64,000 bases of DNA from Enterobacter wuhouensis (lineage in GTDB: Bacteria > Pseudomonadota > Gammaproteobacteria > Enterobacterales > Enterobacteriaceae), in contig NZ_SJOO01000015.1 of the NCBI RefSeq assembly GCF_004331265.1, forward strand, positions 1-64,000, written 5' to 3'. How positions within the stretch are numbered: position 1 is the first letter of the stretch; each line of letters opens with the position of its first letter. A program made the position numbers and the translations under genes. Below the pieces are notes generated by a model. It made no database searches. It was given only the letters and a program-made list of their open reading frames with translations, and was not told the origin of the DNA. Below are positions 8,533-17,690 of this stretch, piece after piece.

Positions 8533-9654
8533 TTACTGGCGACTGTCATTTGCCTGGCGCAACAGCGTGCGGCTCTCGCTCTGGAAGCGCGTCGCATAGT
8601 CACCGAACCAGTGCTCTACCTTACGGAAGCTGTCGATAAACGCCTGTTTATCCCCCTGCTCCAGCAGAGTGATGGCTTCACCGAAGCGCTGATAGTAGCG
8701 TTTGATGAGCGCTATATTATTCCCGGAAGACATAATAATGTCGGCGTAAAGCTGAGGGTCCTGCGCAAACAGACGCCCGACCATCGCCAGCTCCAGACGG
8801 TAAATAGGTGAAGAGAGCGCCAGCAGCTGTTCAAGCTGAACGTTCTCTTCCGCCAGATGCAGGCCATAAGCAAAGGTCGCAAAGTGGCGCAGCGCCTGGA
8901 TGAACGCCATGTTCTGGTCATGCTCAACCGCGCTAATACGGTGCAAACGCGCGCCCCAGACCTGAATCTGTTCCAGGAACCACTGGTACGCTTCCGGCTG
9001 ACGGCCGTCGCAGTAGACGACAACCTGCTTTGCAAGGCTGCCGCTGTCCGGGCCAAACATCGGATGCAGACCCAGCACCGGGCCGGTATGCGCCGCCAGC
9101 ATTGCCTGCAGCGGCCCATTTTTGACGGAGGCTAAATCCACCAGAATGCAATCTTCCGGCAGGACAGGAAGCTTCCCGATGATCTGTTCCGTGACGTGAA
9201 TAGGCACACTGACGATGACCATTCCCGCATCTTTCATCAGCTCTGGCGCGCGAGCCCAGTCATCTTTCTCCAGAATGCGCACCTGGTAGCCTGACAGCGT
9301 GAGCATCTTTTCAAACAGACGCCCCATCTGGCCACCGCCGCCCACGATCACCACCGGGCGCAGCGAAGGACAGAGGGTTTTGAAGCCCTTGTCGTTTTCG
9401 CTGGAATAGGATTCCCGCATCACGCGACGCAGAACATCTTCGATCAAATCTGGCGAAACGCCCAGCGCCTGGGCCTCTTTACGGCGGGAGGCGAGCATCG
9501 AGGCTTCGCGCTCCGGGACGTATATCGGCAGGCCGTACTTGCTTTTGACCTCACCTACCTCTGCAACCAATGCCATACGGCGCGCCAGCAGGTCCAGCAG
9601 CGCCTTATCCACTTCATCAATTTGATCGCGTAATGCGGTCAATTCAGCAACCAT
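8533..9654 (-). CDS. tyrA: Chorismate mutase / prephenate dehydrogenase TyrA
   Basis: Bifunctional enzyme of tyrosine synthesis (chorismate to prephenate to 4-hydroxyphenylpyruvate, NAD-dependent). 373 residues as in E. coli. AroQ chorismate mutase domain about 1-90, Rossmann motif VGGGGQMG near residue 105, and catalytic His in GLHPMFGPD. Ten bases after aroF in one operon under TyrR control. Confidence 0.97.
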   Translation of the reverse strand: MVAELTALRDQIDEVDKALLDLLARRMALVAEVGEVKSKYGLPIYVPEREASMLASRRKEAQALGVSPDLIEDVLRRVMRESYSSENDKGFKTLCPSLRPVVIVGGGGQMGRLFEKMLTLSGYQVRILEKDDWARAPELMKDAGMVIVSVPIHVTEQIIGKLPVLPEDCILVDLASVKNGPLQAMLAAHTGPVLGLHPMFGPDSGSLAKQVVVYCDGRQPEAYQWFLEQIQVWGARLHRISAVEHDQNMAFIQALRHFATFAYGLHLAEENVQLEQLLALSSPIYRLELAMVGRLFAQDPQLYADIIMSSGNNIALIKRYYQRFGEAITLLEQGDKQAFIDSFRKVEHWFGDYATRFQSESRTLLRQANDSRQ

Positions 9655-9664
9655 AGCTAACCTC

Positions 9665-10735
9665 TTAAGCCAGACGCGACGACAGCTGGCCGTTTAAATC
9701 TTTGTGGATCTCACGCAGCAGCGCATCGGTGGTTTCCCAGCTGATGCAGGCGTCCGTTACGGACACGCCGTGCTTCATTGCGCTGCGCGGTTGTTCAGAT
9801 GACTGATTGCCTTCGTGAATGTTGCTCTCAATCATCAGACCGATAATCGAACGGTTGCCATCTTTGATCTGTGCGATCACGGATTCCGCAACCGCAGGCT
9901 GGCGACGGTAATCTTTATTAGAGTTACCATGACTGCAATCTACCATCAGCGCCGGGCGCAGTCCCGCCTGTTCCATCTCTTTTTCACACTGTGCCACGTC
10001 CGCAGGGCTGTAGTTCGGCGCTTTTCCGCCGCGCAGGATCACGTGCCCATCCGGGTTACCCTGGGTTTGCAGGAGGCACACCTGGCCCGCCTGGTTAATG
10101 CCGACGAAACGGTGCGGCATGGCGGCGGCGCGCATCGCGTTAATCGCCGTTGCCAGGCTGCCGTCGGTACCGTTTTTAAAGCCGACCGGCATCGACAGGC
10201 CAGAGGCCATTTCGCGGTGCGTTTGCGATTCCGTGGTGCGGGCACCAATCGCAGACCAGCTAAACAGATCGCCCAGGTACTGCGGGCTATTCGGATCCAG
10301 CGCTTCGGTTGCCAGCGGCAGCCCCATGCTGACCAGCTCCACCAGCAGGCGACGCGCAATCTTCAGGCCTGCTTCCACATCAAACGAGCCATCCATGTGC
10401 GGATCGTTAATCAATCCTTTCCAGCCAACGGTAGTACGTGGCTTTTCAAAATAGACGCGCATCACCAGATAGAGGCTATCGCTGACCTCCTCCGCTAATG
10501 TTTTAAATCGACGAGCGTACTCAATGGCGGTTTCAGGATCGTGAATGGAGCAAGGACCACACACCACCAGCAGGCGCGGATCGCGGCCAGCAATGATGTC
10601 AGAAATAGTCTGGCGCGAGTGCTCAATCTGAGCCTCCTGCGCGATGCTCAGCGGGAATTCCGCTTTCAGTTGATCGGGAGTAATTAAAACCTGTTCGTCG
10701 GTAATGTGTACGTTGTTCAGCGCGTCTTTTTGCAT
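9665..10735 (-). CDS. aroF: DAHP synthase, Tyr-sensitive, AroF
   Basis: First step of the shikimate pathway: condenses phosphoenolpyruvate and erythrose 4-phosphate, feedback-inhibited by tyrosine. 356 residues as in E. coli. Class I DAHP synthase with the VCGPCSIHD metal/PEP motif near residue 60 and KPRTTVGWKG near 97. I chose the ATG at 10735, giving MQKDALNNVHITDEQ as in E. coli; the frame stays open 24 codons upstream. Leads the aroF-tyrA operon. Confidence 0.97.
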   Translation of the reverse strand: MQKDALNNVHITDEQVLITPDQLKAEFPLSIAQEAQIEHSRQTISDIIAGRDPRLLVVCGPCSIHDPETAIEYARRFKTLAEEVSDSLYLVMRVYFEKPRTTVGWKGLINDPHMDGSFDVEAGLKIARRLLVELVSMGLPLATEALDPNSPQYLGDLFSWSAIGARTTESQTHREMASGLSMPVGFKNGTDGSLATAINAMRAAAMPHRFVGINQAGQVCLLQTQGNPDGHVILRGGKAPNYSPADVAQCEKEMEQAGLRPALMVDCSHGNSNKDYRRQPAVAESVIAQIKDGNRSIIGLMIESNIHEGNQSSEQPRSAMKHGVSVTDACISWETTDALLREIHKDLNGQLSSRLA

Positions 10736-10829
10736 GGTGGCGATCCTGTCTGGCTCGTTTGCGATAGTTTGTTTCCTCTGAGAGGTGGAACAACGATACC
10801 ACAACAAGTAAAGATTTCAATCCAAAATA

Positions 10830-10900
10830 CGTACAAATAAGTTTACACAAGCCGATTTATTGCAAAAAACAGCCGCTAAATACGTAAACTTAAAATTACA
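10830..10900 (-). promoter_or_regulatory. TyrR boxes upstream of aroF
   Basis: Two matches to the TyrR box TGTAAA-N6-TTTACA: 10883-10900 (strong, minus-strand TGTAAT-N6-TTTACG) and 10830-10847 (half-perfect, TGTAAA on one side). E. coli aroF has three boxes. A weaker third may lie near 10800-10817. They explain tyrosine repression of aroF-tyrA. Confidence 0.75.
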
Positions 10901-10949
10901 CACATCTTTATTCATGCCAGGCTATGCTGAAGAATAAAGGAGAATCGCT

Positions 10950-11324
10950 ATGCATTCGATGGCTGTTGCACTGCTGGTCTTGCTTTTGTCGGGCTGCCAA
11001 ATCAATCCTTATACGTTTCAACCCGACTGGACAAGCCCCAGCTGGTTTGATGCCGGTAAGGAAGACGCCATGAATGGACTACCGGTTAAAGATAATCAGG
11101 CCCTGGCCGATATCTTTAACGATGCGCATGTTGACCGCAGCGAATATCTTCGTGGCTATAAAGATGGCCAAAAAAAAGTGTGCGAGGAAGGATTCATTCA
11201 TGCCTGGGGATTGGCGGGTAAATCATTCCCTGCTAGCTGTGATACCGCTGATAATGCGGCAACGCTGCATGAGGCATGGCAAAAAGGAATGGAACAAAGC
11301 ATGAGCAGCAGCAGACTTAATTGA
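10950..11324 (+). CDS. yfiL: YfiL family lipoprotein
   Basis: Short (124 residues) predicted lipoprotein, with lipobox LLSGC giving a lipidated Cys near residue 16. AAAGGAGA precedes the ATG. The rest has repeated DG/YKDGQ-type segments and three further cysteines. It matches E. coli YfiL in position, length and the opening residues after the lipobox (QINPYTF.PDW). Function unknown; it lies upstream of the yfiRNB genes. Confidence 0.85.
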   Translation: MHSMAVALLVLLLSGCQINPYTFQPDWTSPSWFDAGKEDAMNGLPVKDNQALADIFNDAHVDRSEYLRGYKDGQKKVCEEGFIHAWGLAGKSFPASCDTADNAATLHEAWQKGMEQSMSSSRLN

Positions 11325-11477
11325 TTATATTTTTAACCATCAGAATAAATACAACTGTCAGATTTAACCTAAGTCAACTCAGTTGCATTGCTGACATAAT
11401 GACGGCTTTGATAAACAATGCTATTCTGCCCGCAACTCTTAAGGACATCTATTTCCAGAGCGGTTTGGCGGATTCTG

Positions 11478-12014
11478 GTGAGAAATTCATTCTTGATCTC
11501 TTTGTTCCGACTTACCCTGGTGCTCGTACTGATCCTTACGGCTGGTTCAGCGGCTGCGGGCACGCCCACAGATACCGATAAATCAGTACGTTCTATTGTT
11601 TCCGGTATTGTGAGTTATACCCGATGGCCGTCCCTCTCCGGACTGCCCAAACTTTGTATTTATGCCACATCTCACTATGTGCAGGCACTCAGCCGTGAAG
11701 ACGGGCAAAGCGAGTTGCCTTATACCTCTGTCATTGTACGTAACGACCGGGAAGCACTAACAGCAATGTGCGACGCAATATATTTCGGGAGCGAATCCCC
11801 TGCCCAACAACTTGATTTAATAAGTCAATATCAGGGCCGAGCGTTGTTATTAATCTCAGAGCATAATCCGGAATGTGTTATTGGCAGCGCATTTTGTCTG
11901 ATAATAGAAGACGTCCGGGTAAGGTTTTCCGTCAATCTGGATGCACTGTCTCGCAGTGGCGTTAGAGTCAATCCGGATGTATTAATGCTGGCACGGAATA
12001 AGAAGCATGAATAA
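11478..12014 (+). CDS. yfiR: Periplasmic regulator YfiR of the diguanylate cyclase DgcN
   Basis: YfiR binds the periplasmic side of DgcN (YfiN) and holds it inactive; reducing stress or sequestration of YfiR by YfiB releases it. I chose the GTG at 11478 because it starts a clean signal peptide (basic N-terminus, about 16 hydrophobic residues, SAAAG cleavage region) and gives 178 residues against 172 in E. coli. An ATG at 11418 in the same frame would put 20 odd residues in front. Cysteines that form disulfides in YfiR are present (PKLCIYA, AMCDAI, PECVIGSAFC). Overlaps dgcN by eight bases. Confidence 0.88.
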   Translation: MRNSFLISLFRLTLVLVLILTAGSAAAGTPTDTDKSVRSIVSGIVSYTRWPSLSGLPKLCIYATSHYVQALSREDGQSELPYTSVIVRNDREALTAMCDAIYFGSESPAQQLDLISQYQGRALLLISEHNPECVIGSAFCLIIEDVRVRFSVNLDALSRSGVRVNPDVLMLARNKKHE

Positions 12015-13227
12015 GGATTTCACTTCAACACCGCGTCCTACGTTTAAAAGAACGCTACGACGTATCAGTATGATAAGCGTCATAATAACAATGACGTTTA
12101 TATGGCTGTTGCTGTGTTTTGCCTCCGTGGTGACATTAAAGCAATACGCTCAAAAAAATCTCGAATTAACTGGCGCAACCATGAGCCACAGTCTCGAGGC
12201 CTCTCTGGTGTTTAATGATGCTCTGGCGGCCAATGAAACCCTCGCGACCCTCGGCAAACAGGGGCAGTTTGCGGCTGCGGAAGTCCTCAACGTCAACAAA
12301 AAACAGTTTGCCTACTGGTCATGGAACCCTGAGGATAACACCGACACCCTGGGTGCGCTGGTTAGCCGCTGGCTGTTCCCTGTTCCGGTTACACAGCCAA
12401 TAATGCATAACGGCAATACCATAGGCGAAATTCGCCTTACCGCACGCGACAGCCTTATCAGCCATTTTATCTGGATGTCATTTGCCGTACTCACCGGCTG
12501 CATACTGTTTGCTTCTGCCGTTGCGCTCACCATTACCCGCTCGCTGCACCACGGCATGGTCACCGCCATGCAGAACATCACGGACGTCGTTCATGATGTC
12601 CGCACCAACCGTAATTTCTCCCGCAGGGTCAAGGCAGGCCGTATTGAAGAATTTCACCAGTTTGGTGAAGATTTCAACAGCCTTCTGGATGAAATGGAAG
12701 AGTGGCAGCTTAAGCTGCAGGCGAAGAATGCTCAGCTGATGCGCACCGCCATGCACGATCCCCTGACGGGGCTGGCGAACCGCGCTGCATTTCGTAACAG
12801 CATTGCGGCATTGATGAATGACACTTCTGCAAAAACGAATTCGGCCCTGCTTTTTCTGGATGGCGATAACTTTAAGCTAATTAATGATACCTGGGGACAT
12901 GCGGCAGGAGACTGCGTCCTCATTGAGGTCGCCAGCAGAATGGTTGAGTTTGGTGATAAGCGCCATCAGTCATACCGTCTGGGCGGCGATGAGTTCGCAA
13001 TGGTGCTGTACGGCGTCCATTCTGAACATGAGGTTAAAGACATTTGTGCTGCGCTTTCGCAGCAGTTTATTCGCCCGTTCGATCTGCATAACGGGCATAC
13101 CGCATCAATGTCACTCAGCATTGGCTTTGCTCTGGCGTGGGAAAATGCATCTCTGGAAGCATTGCTGGAGCGAGCGGACCGCAACATGTACCAGGTCAAA
13201 AACCAGCGTACAAAAACAATAAGTTAG
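12007..13227 (+). CDS. dgcN: Membrane diguanylate cyclase DgcN (YfiN)
   Basis: Makes cyclic di-GMP from two GTP. 406 residues: TM helix about 25-47, periplasmic sensor (CHASE8-like) about 48-155, second TM about 155-178, HAMP, and a C-terminal GGDEF domain with the intact signature RLGGDEF near residues 324-330. The inhibitory I-site RxxD is absent: the positions before the signature read DKRH. The enzyme should therefore not be product-inhibited there and relies on YfiR for restraint. In E. coli it also stops cell division at the septum. Confidence 0.95.
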   Translation: MNKDFTSTPRPTFKRTLRRISMISVIITMTFIWLLLCFASVVTLKQYAQKNLELTGATMSHSLEASLVFNDALAANETLATLGKQGQFAAAEVLNVNKKQFAYWSWNPEDNTDTLGALVSRWLFPVPVTQPIMHNGNTIGEIRLTARDSLISHFIWMSFAVLTGCILFASAVALTITRSLHHGMVTAMQNITDVVHDVRTNRNFSRRVKAGRIEEFHQFGEDFNSLLDEMEEWQLKLQAKNAQLMRTAMHDPLTGLANRAAFRNSIAALMNDTSAKTNSALLFLDGDNFKLINDTWGHAAGDCVLIEVASRMVEFGDKRHQSYRLGGDEFAMVLYGVHSEHEVKDICAALSQQFIRPFDLHNGHTASMSLSIGFALAWENASLEALLERADRNMYQVKNQRTKTIS

Positions 13228-13239
13228 GAAGGATACACT

Positions 13240-13725
13240 ATGTTAAAGCGATACTTCACGCCGCTGTTGCTGGCATCACTGGTTCTGACAGGCTGCCAGA
13301 CGCAGCCAAAGGGCAAATTCACGCCAGAGCAAATTGCGGCGATGAAGTCTTACGGCTTTAACGAACTGAACGGCGACTGGTCCCTGGGCCTTTCGGACAA
13401 AATATTATTTGATAAAAACGATGCCAGACTGCGTCCGGAAAGTGAAACGCAGATCCAGACCATGGCATCACGCCTGGCAGCAACCGGCCTGAACCACGCG
13501 CGTATGGACGGGCATACCGACAATTACGGCGAAGAGAGCTACAACGAAGCGCTGTCGTTAAAACGTGCGAACGTGGTGGCTGATGCCTGGGCGAAAGGAG
13601 CCCACGCCCCCCGCAGCAACTTCACGACGCAGGGATTAGGCAAAAAATATCCTGTAGCCAGCAACAGCACCCCACAAGGACGTGCTGAAAACCGCCGCGT
13701 TGCGGTGGTCATCAGCACGCCATAG
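13240..13725 (+). CDS. yfiB: OmpA-family lipoprotein YfiB
   Basis: Outer-membrane lipoprotein that sequesters YfiR and so activates DgcN. 161 residues: lipobox LTGC (Cys near 19), then an OmpA-like peptidoglycan-binding domain with DGHTDNYGEESYNEALSLKRA and the NRRVAVVI end. GGAAGG precedes the ATG. Last gene of yfiR-dgcN-yfiB; its stop is one base from the convergent PepSY gene. Confidence 0.95.
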   Translation: MLKRYFTPLLLASLVLTGCQTQPKGKFTPEQIAAMKSYGFNELNGDWSLGLSDKILFDKNDARLRPESETQIQTMASRLAATGLNHARMDGHTDNYGEESYNEALSLKRANVVADAWAKGAHAPRSNFTTQGLGKKYPVASNSTPQGRAENRRVAVVISTP

Positions 13726-13726
13726 G

Positions 13727-15097
13727 TTATTTAGCGGACGATTCGGTGAGCGACACCCCAGAGGCCGCTCGCCATCTCAGCCAGTCAACGATGATGAATA
13801 TCGCCAGACTGACGCCCATCACCGGCAATGCCAGCCCCAGCAGTACGCCTGCCGCCAACGTCACGGCCCTCCCCCAACGCGGTAGAGCCAGCCAGCTTTG
13901 ACAAAGCGTCTGGACAGGGTTAGACGCAGATAGTGCAGGACGACGCATCCACCACATCCGGTATCCCCAGATAATCAGCACGCACAACGCAATACCGAAC
14001 GCGATAAGCAAAAGCTGATTGACCAGACCAAACAAGATCCCCATATGGAAATCTACGCCCCAGCGGGTGAGTTTTGCCATTAACGGGAAGTCATCAAAGC
14101 AGGTTCTGTCCAGAATCTGCATCGTTCGGGGATCAACCGCAACGGCATCCACCTGCGTGGGCCAGCTACGATCGATTTCCGTCACCGTCCAGGCCCGATC
14201 GGCCATTCTTGCCGGACGGATCTCAAGCTTATTAGCATTGATCCCCGCATTACGGGCGGCATGCAATACCGCGTCAAACTGCGAAAGCGCCATCGTCATC
14301 TCCGGCATTACCCTCCCGCCGTGGTGGCCGCGATGTTCAGCGTGTTCGTCCATGACCATTGGCGCACCGGAGAGCATCGTATTAACCTGCGGCGTCAGCC
14401 AGTTCATCCCGGCTCGCAGCTTATCAACGTTTCCTCCTGCCCACTGGGACCACGTCAGCCCGGTTGCGGAAAATAACAGCATCCCGCCCAGCAGGCTCCA
14501 GCCCAGGATGACGTGCAGACGGCGGCGATTCTGAAAGCGATTGTTCATCCGGCGCTTTGGTCGGGTGTAGAACCACAGGGCGATACCTCCCAGGGCGGAC
14601 ACCCACATCCAGGACGCGGCCAGCTCGCTATAGAGTCGTCCAAAATCGCCCATCATTAATGAATTATGCAAATAATCGATCTTCTGGCGCAGCGGCAAAA
14701 TCCCGCTGGTGCCATATACCGTCATATCTCCGCGCACCTCAAGGCTTACAGGATCGATAAAAATGGCACGATGTTCAGATGGCCCAAGCGCCGGGTCTGC
14801 AAACATCACGCGGGTAGTTTCACCATTCACCAGACCAGGCCGAACGGCGTGCAAACGCAGCTTTGTCCCAACGGTTTTCTCCGCTACGGCAATTTGTTCC
14901 GCCAGCGGCTGCAGCTTACCCGCGGCATCAGCGTGAAGCGCATGACGATAAACCGCATTCTCAAGCTGCGGCGTCGCCACATACAGCGTACCGGTTAGCG
15001 CGGCAAAGAAGATAAACGGGCCGACAAACAGCCCAACGTAGAAATGGAGGCGACGCAGCAGGTTTCCCCATGCCGCGCGCGGAGTGCAGGTAGTCAT
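13727..15097 (-). CDS. PepSY-associated TM helix protein
   Basis: 456-residue inner-membrane protein of the PepSY_TM family. TM segments at about 18-40, 165-185, 210-230, 365-390 and 410-435 surround a periplasmic PepSY-type domain. Family members sit beside iron/siderophore or copper genes and some act as ferric-siderophore reductases. A His-rich stretch (DEHAEHRGHHGG) lies in the periplasmic loop. It follows a DUF2946 gene, the pairing usual for metal-associated loci. The exact role is unknown. Not present at this place in E. coli K-12. Confidence 0.8.
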   Translation of the reverse strand: MTTCTPRAAWGNLLRRLHFYVGLFVGPFIFFAALTGTLYVATPQLENAVYRHALHADAAGKLQPLAEQIAVAEKTVGTKLRLHAVRPGLVNGETTRVMFADPALGPSEHRAIFIDPVSLEVRGDMTVYGTSGILPLRQKIDYLHNSLMMGDFGRLYSELAASWMWVSALGGIALWFYTRPKRRMNNRFQNRRRLHVILGWSLLGGMLLFSATGLTWSQWAGGNVDKLRAGMNWLTPQVNTMLSGAPMVMDEHAEHRGHHGGRVMPEMTMALSQFDAVLHAARNAGINANKLEIRPARMADRAWTVTEIDRSWPTQVDAVAVDPRTMQILDRTCFDDFPLMAKLTRWGVDFHMGILFGLVNQLLLIAFGIALCVLIIWGYRMWWMRRPALSASNPVQTLCQSWLALPRWGRAVTLAAGVLLGLALPVMGVSLAIFIIVDWLRWRAASGVSLTESSAK

Positions 15098-15136
15098 ACT
15101 TTTCCTTTTTAAGGCAGTAAGTTATCAATTTATTTT

Positions 15137-15541
15137 TTAAAGGGAAAAAGCAGACTGCCGCGGCGGCGCGCGGGTATCAGGGTAAAGCCAGGGGAAAAAG
15201 TGCCAGTGGCTGACCGCCTGGCGCGGCGGCTTAACGCGAAGCCTCTGCAGCACCGCGCTGAGCAGGACAATCAACGCCAGCATCACGCCCGGCACATGCG
15301 CCATCAGCACGCAGTAGCCACACGCTTCCGCATGGTCGACGGGCACGGAATGCGGCATATCGCCATGATGGTCATCCATCGACATCATGCTCATGTCATG
15401 ATGCATACCCGGCATCGCGCTCATGGGATCTTTTTGCAGCGAGACGGAGATAAGCGGCGCAACCACGATCAGCAGGATCGCAAACAGCGCGGCCAGTGCC
15501 GCTGCGCGTTTCCAGTTATGCCGATGCAGTACGTTATTCAC
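15137..15541 (-). CDS. DUF2946 protein
   Basis: 134 residues. N-terminal TM helix about 13-32, a Met/His/Asp-rich loop (MHHDMSMMSMDDHHGDMPH) that looks able to bind copper or another metal, then the CGYC motif of DUF2946 and a second TM helix. Likely transcribed with the PepSY gene 39 bp downstream. Function not established; metal handling is inferred from composition and partner. Confidence 0.75.
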   Translation of the reverse strand: MNNVLHRHNWKRAAALAALFAILLIVVAPLISVSLQKDPMSAMPGMHHDMSMMSMDDHHGDMPHSVPVDHAEACGYCVLMAHVPGVMLALIVLLSAVLQRLRVKPPRQAVSHWHFFPWLYPDTRAPPRQSAFSL

Positions 15542-15616
15542 TTACCCTCCAGGGAAGAGGCGAGCATTGTAAATGATTTATGTCGAAAGGGTTAACGCGA
15601 GAGGTGCGATGGGATA

Positions 15617-15649
15617 AAAAAAGGGCCAGCCTTTCGGCCAGCCCTTTCT
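15617..15649 (-). terminator. rplS operon terminator
   Basis: Minus-strand hairpin AAAGGGCTGGCC-GAAA-GGCTGGCCCTTT (with two G-T pairs and a GNRA loop) followed by a T run, 25 bp after rplS. Confidence 0.85.
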
Positions 15650-15673
15650 AACAGGATGTCGCTTAAGCGAATC

Positions 15674-16021
15674 TTAGTTCAGACGCTCTTTAATACGAGC
15701 AGACTTACCAGTACGCTCACGCAGGTAGTACAGTTTAGCTTTACGTACAGCACCACGACGTTTAACAGCAATGCTGTCAACTACCGGAGAGTGAGTCTGG
15801 AAGACACGCTCAACGCCTTCGCCGTTGGAAATTTTACGAACAGTGAATGCAGAGTGCAGACCGCGGTTACGAATAGCGATAACCACGCCCTCGAATGCCT
15901 GCAGACGTTTTTTGGAACCTTCAACAACCCATACTTTCACTTCCACGGTGTCACCTGGACGGAAGGAAGGTACGTCCTGCTTCATCTGCTCTTGTTCAAT
16001 TTGTTTAATGATGTTGCTCAT
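15674..16021 (-). CDS. rplS: 50S ribosomal protein L19
   Basis: 115 residues as in E. coli; lies at the 30S-50S interface. Last gene of the rpsP-rimM-trmD-rplS operon. Confidence 0.98.
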   Translation of the reverse strand: MSNIIKQIEQEQMKQDVPSFRPGDTVEVKVWVVEGSKKRLQAFEGVVIAIRNRGLHSAFTVRKISNGEGVERVFQTHSPVVDSIAVKRRGAVRKAKLYYLRERTGKSARIKERLN

Positions 16022-16064
16022 AATTTAATCTCTTATCCTGGGTAAACTGATATTCGGGCGCGTA

Positions 16065-16832
16065 TTACGCATTCCCATCATGTTCATGCTGCTGGTGCGC
16101 GTGTTCAGTTTTGAACTCGGCCAGCAACTTTGCTTGCTCTTCAGTCAGAGCCAGGTTTTCCAGAAGTTCAGGTCTTCTAAGCCAGGTTCGGCCCAGCGAC
16201 TGCTTCAAACGCCAGCGACGTATCTCGGCATGGTTTCCAGACAGTAACACTGCCGGGACGTCCATACCTTCTAACACTTCAGGACGAGTATAGTGTGGAC
16301 AGTCCAGCAATCCATCGGCAAACGAATCTTCCGTTGCCGAGGCTTCATGGCCCAGTACACCCGGAATAAACCGGGCAACAGAGTCAATCAGCGTCATTGC
16401 CGGTAACTCACCACCGCTGAGAACGTAATCGCCGATAGACCATTCTTCGTCAATCTCGGTTTGAATTACGCGCTCATCTATCCCTTCGTAGCGACCACAG
16501 ACCAGAATCAGCTTTTGATTCGTCGCCAGTTCGCTCACGCCCGCTTGATCAAGCTTGCGTCCCTGAGGTGACAGATAAATCACCTTCGCGCCTTCACCTG
16601 CCGCGGCTTTTGCTGTGTGAATGGCGTCCCGTAAGGGTTGCACCATCATTAACATCCCCGGTCCGCCGCCGTAAGGACGATCGTCCACGGTACGGTGCCG
16701 GTCATGAGTGAAGTCACGAGGACTCCAGCTCTGGATGTTCAGCAGGCCATTCTTTACTGCCCGGCCAGTTACCCCGTAATCGGTAATCGCGCGGAACATT
16801 TCAGGAAACAGGCTAATTATGCCAATCCACAT
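16065..16832 (-). CDS. trmD: tRNA (guanine-37-N1)-methyltransferase TrmD
   Basis: SPOUT-class enzyme that makes m1G37 in tRNAs reading CUN, CCN and CGG codons, preventing +1 frameshifts. 255 residues. The trefoil-knot SAM-binding motifs LVCGRYEGIDERV and YVLSGGELPAM are present. Third gene of the rpsP operon. Confidence 0.98.
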   Translation of the reverse strand: MWIGIISLFPEMFRAITDYGVTGRAVKNGLLNIQSWSPRDFTHDRHRTVDDRPYGGGPGMLMMVQPLRDAIHTAKAAAGEGAKVIYLSPQGRKLDQAGVSELATNQKLILVCGRYEGIDERVIQTEIDEEWSIGDYVLSGGELPAMTLIDSVARFIPGVLGHEASATEDSFADGLLDCPHYTRPEVLEGMDVPAVLLSGNHAEIRRWRLKQSLGRTWLRRPELLENLALTEEQAKLLAEFKTEHAHQQHEHDGNA

Positions 16833-16863
16833 AGCGCCGTCTTTTACCGTTTATCCGGAGAAT

Positions 16864-17400
16864 TTAAAAACCAGGATCCCAATCTACTTCAATGGTTTGA
16901 GTAGTGAGATCGACTTTCTTGATAACCTGTCCATCGAGGAACGGAACCAACCGCTCCTTGATGCCAAATGCATCTTTCAGGTTTGCCTTGATGACGAGAA
17001 CGTCATTTGACCCGGTTTCCATCATATCGATGACTTTTCCCAGGCTGTAGCCTTCGGTAGTGACCACCTGGCAACCCATAAGGTCTTTCCAGTAGTAGTC
17101 GCCCTCTTCCAGCTGTGGCAACTGCGACGAATCCACGACAATTTCACAATTAGTCAGCGCATTCGCAGCATCACGATCGTCAACGCCTTTCAGCTTGATG
17201 ATGATGTCCTGATTGTGGTGACGCCAGCTTTCCAGCTCGACCTCTTCCCACTTACCGCCTTTCTGGATAAACCAGGGCTGGTAATTAAAAATGCTATCAG
17301 CGTCTTCAGTGGAGGAAAACACTCTGAGCCAACCACGGATACCGTAGCAAGAACCCATTTTTCCCAATACGATCGGTTCAACAGGTGCTTTGTTGCTCAT
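16864..17400 (-). CDS. rimM: 16S rRNA processing factor RimM
   Basis: Assembly factor for the 30S head that binds S19. RimM N-terminal domain about 8-92, PRC-barrel domain about 100-175. Three closely placed in-frame starts exist (17409, 17403 and 17400). I chose 17400 (MSNKAPVEP, 178 residues) as the nearest match to the E. coli protein after the GGTGG ribosome site. An 18-base segment inside this gene (16931-16948) is repeated exactly upstream of rpsP; see findings. Confidence 0.95.
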   Translation of the reverse strand: MSNKAPVEPIVLGKMGSCYGIRGWLRVFSSTEDADSIFNYQPWFIQKGGKWEEVELESWRHHNQDIIIKLKGVDDRDAANALTNCEIVVDSSQLPQLEEGDYYWKDLMGCQVVTTEGYSLGKVIDMMETGSNDVLVIKANLKDAFGIKERLVPFLDGQVIKKVDLTTQTIEVDWDPGF

Positions 17401-17418
17401 CATGACCACCGTGACAGA

Positions 17419-17667
17419 TTAAGCTGCTTTGTTTGCTGCTTTGATCAGCGTAGCAACGCGATCGGAAACAGTAGCGCCCTGGCCAACCCAGTGAGCGATA
17501 CGATCCAGATCCAGACGAGTTTCTTCTTCTGCGCCAGCGGCCAGTGGGTTGAAGAAACCAACGCGCTCGATGAAGCGACCGTTGCGTGCATTACGGCTGT
17601 CAGTTACAACAACCTGGTAGAACGGACGCTTTTTAGCGCCGTGACGAGCTAAACGAATAGTAACCAT
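17419..17667 (-). CDS. rpsP: 30S ribosomal protein S16
   Basis: 82 residues, same as E. coli, beginning MVTIRLARHGAKKRPFYQ. First gene of the rpsP-rimM-trmD-rplS operon, with an AGAGGATGT ribosome site. Confidence 0.98.
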   Translation of the reverse strand: MVTIRLARHGAKKRPFYQVVVTDSRNARNGRFIERVGFFNPLAAGAEEETRLDLDRIAHWVGQGATVSDRVATLIKAANKAA

Positions 17668-17690
17668 AACATCCTCTTGTGTGAATAAAA

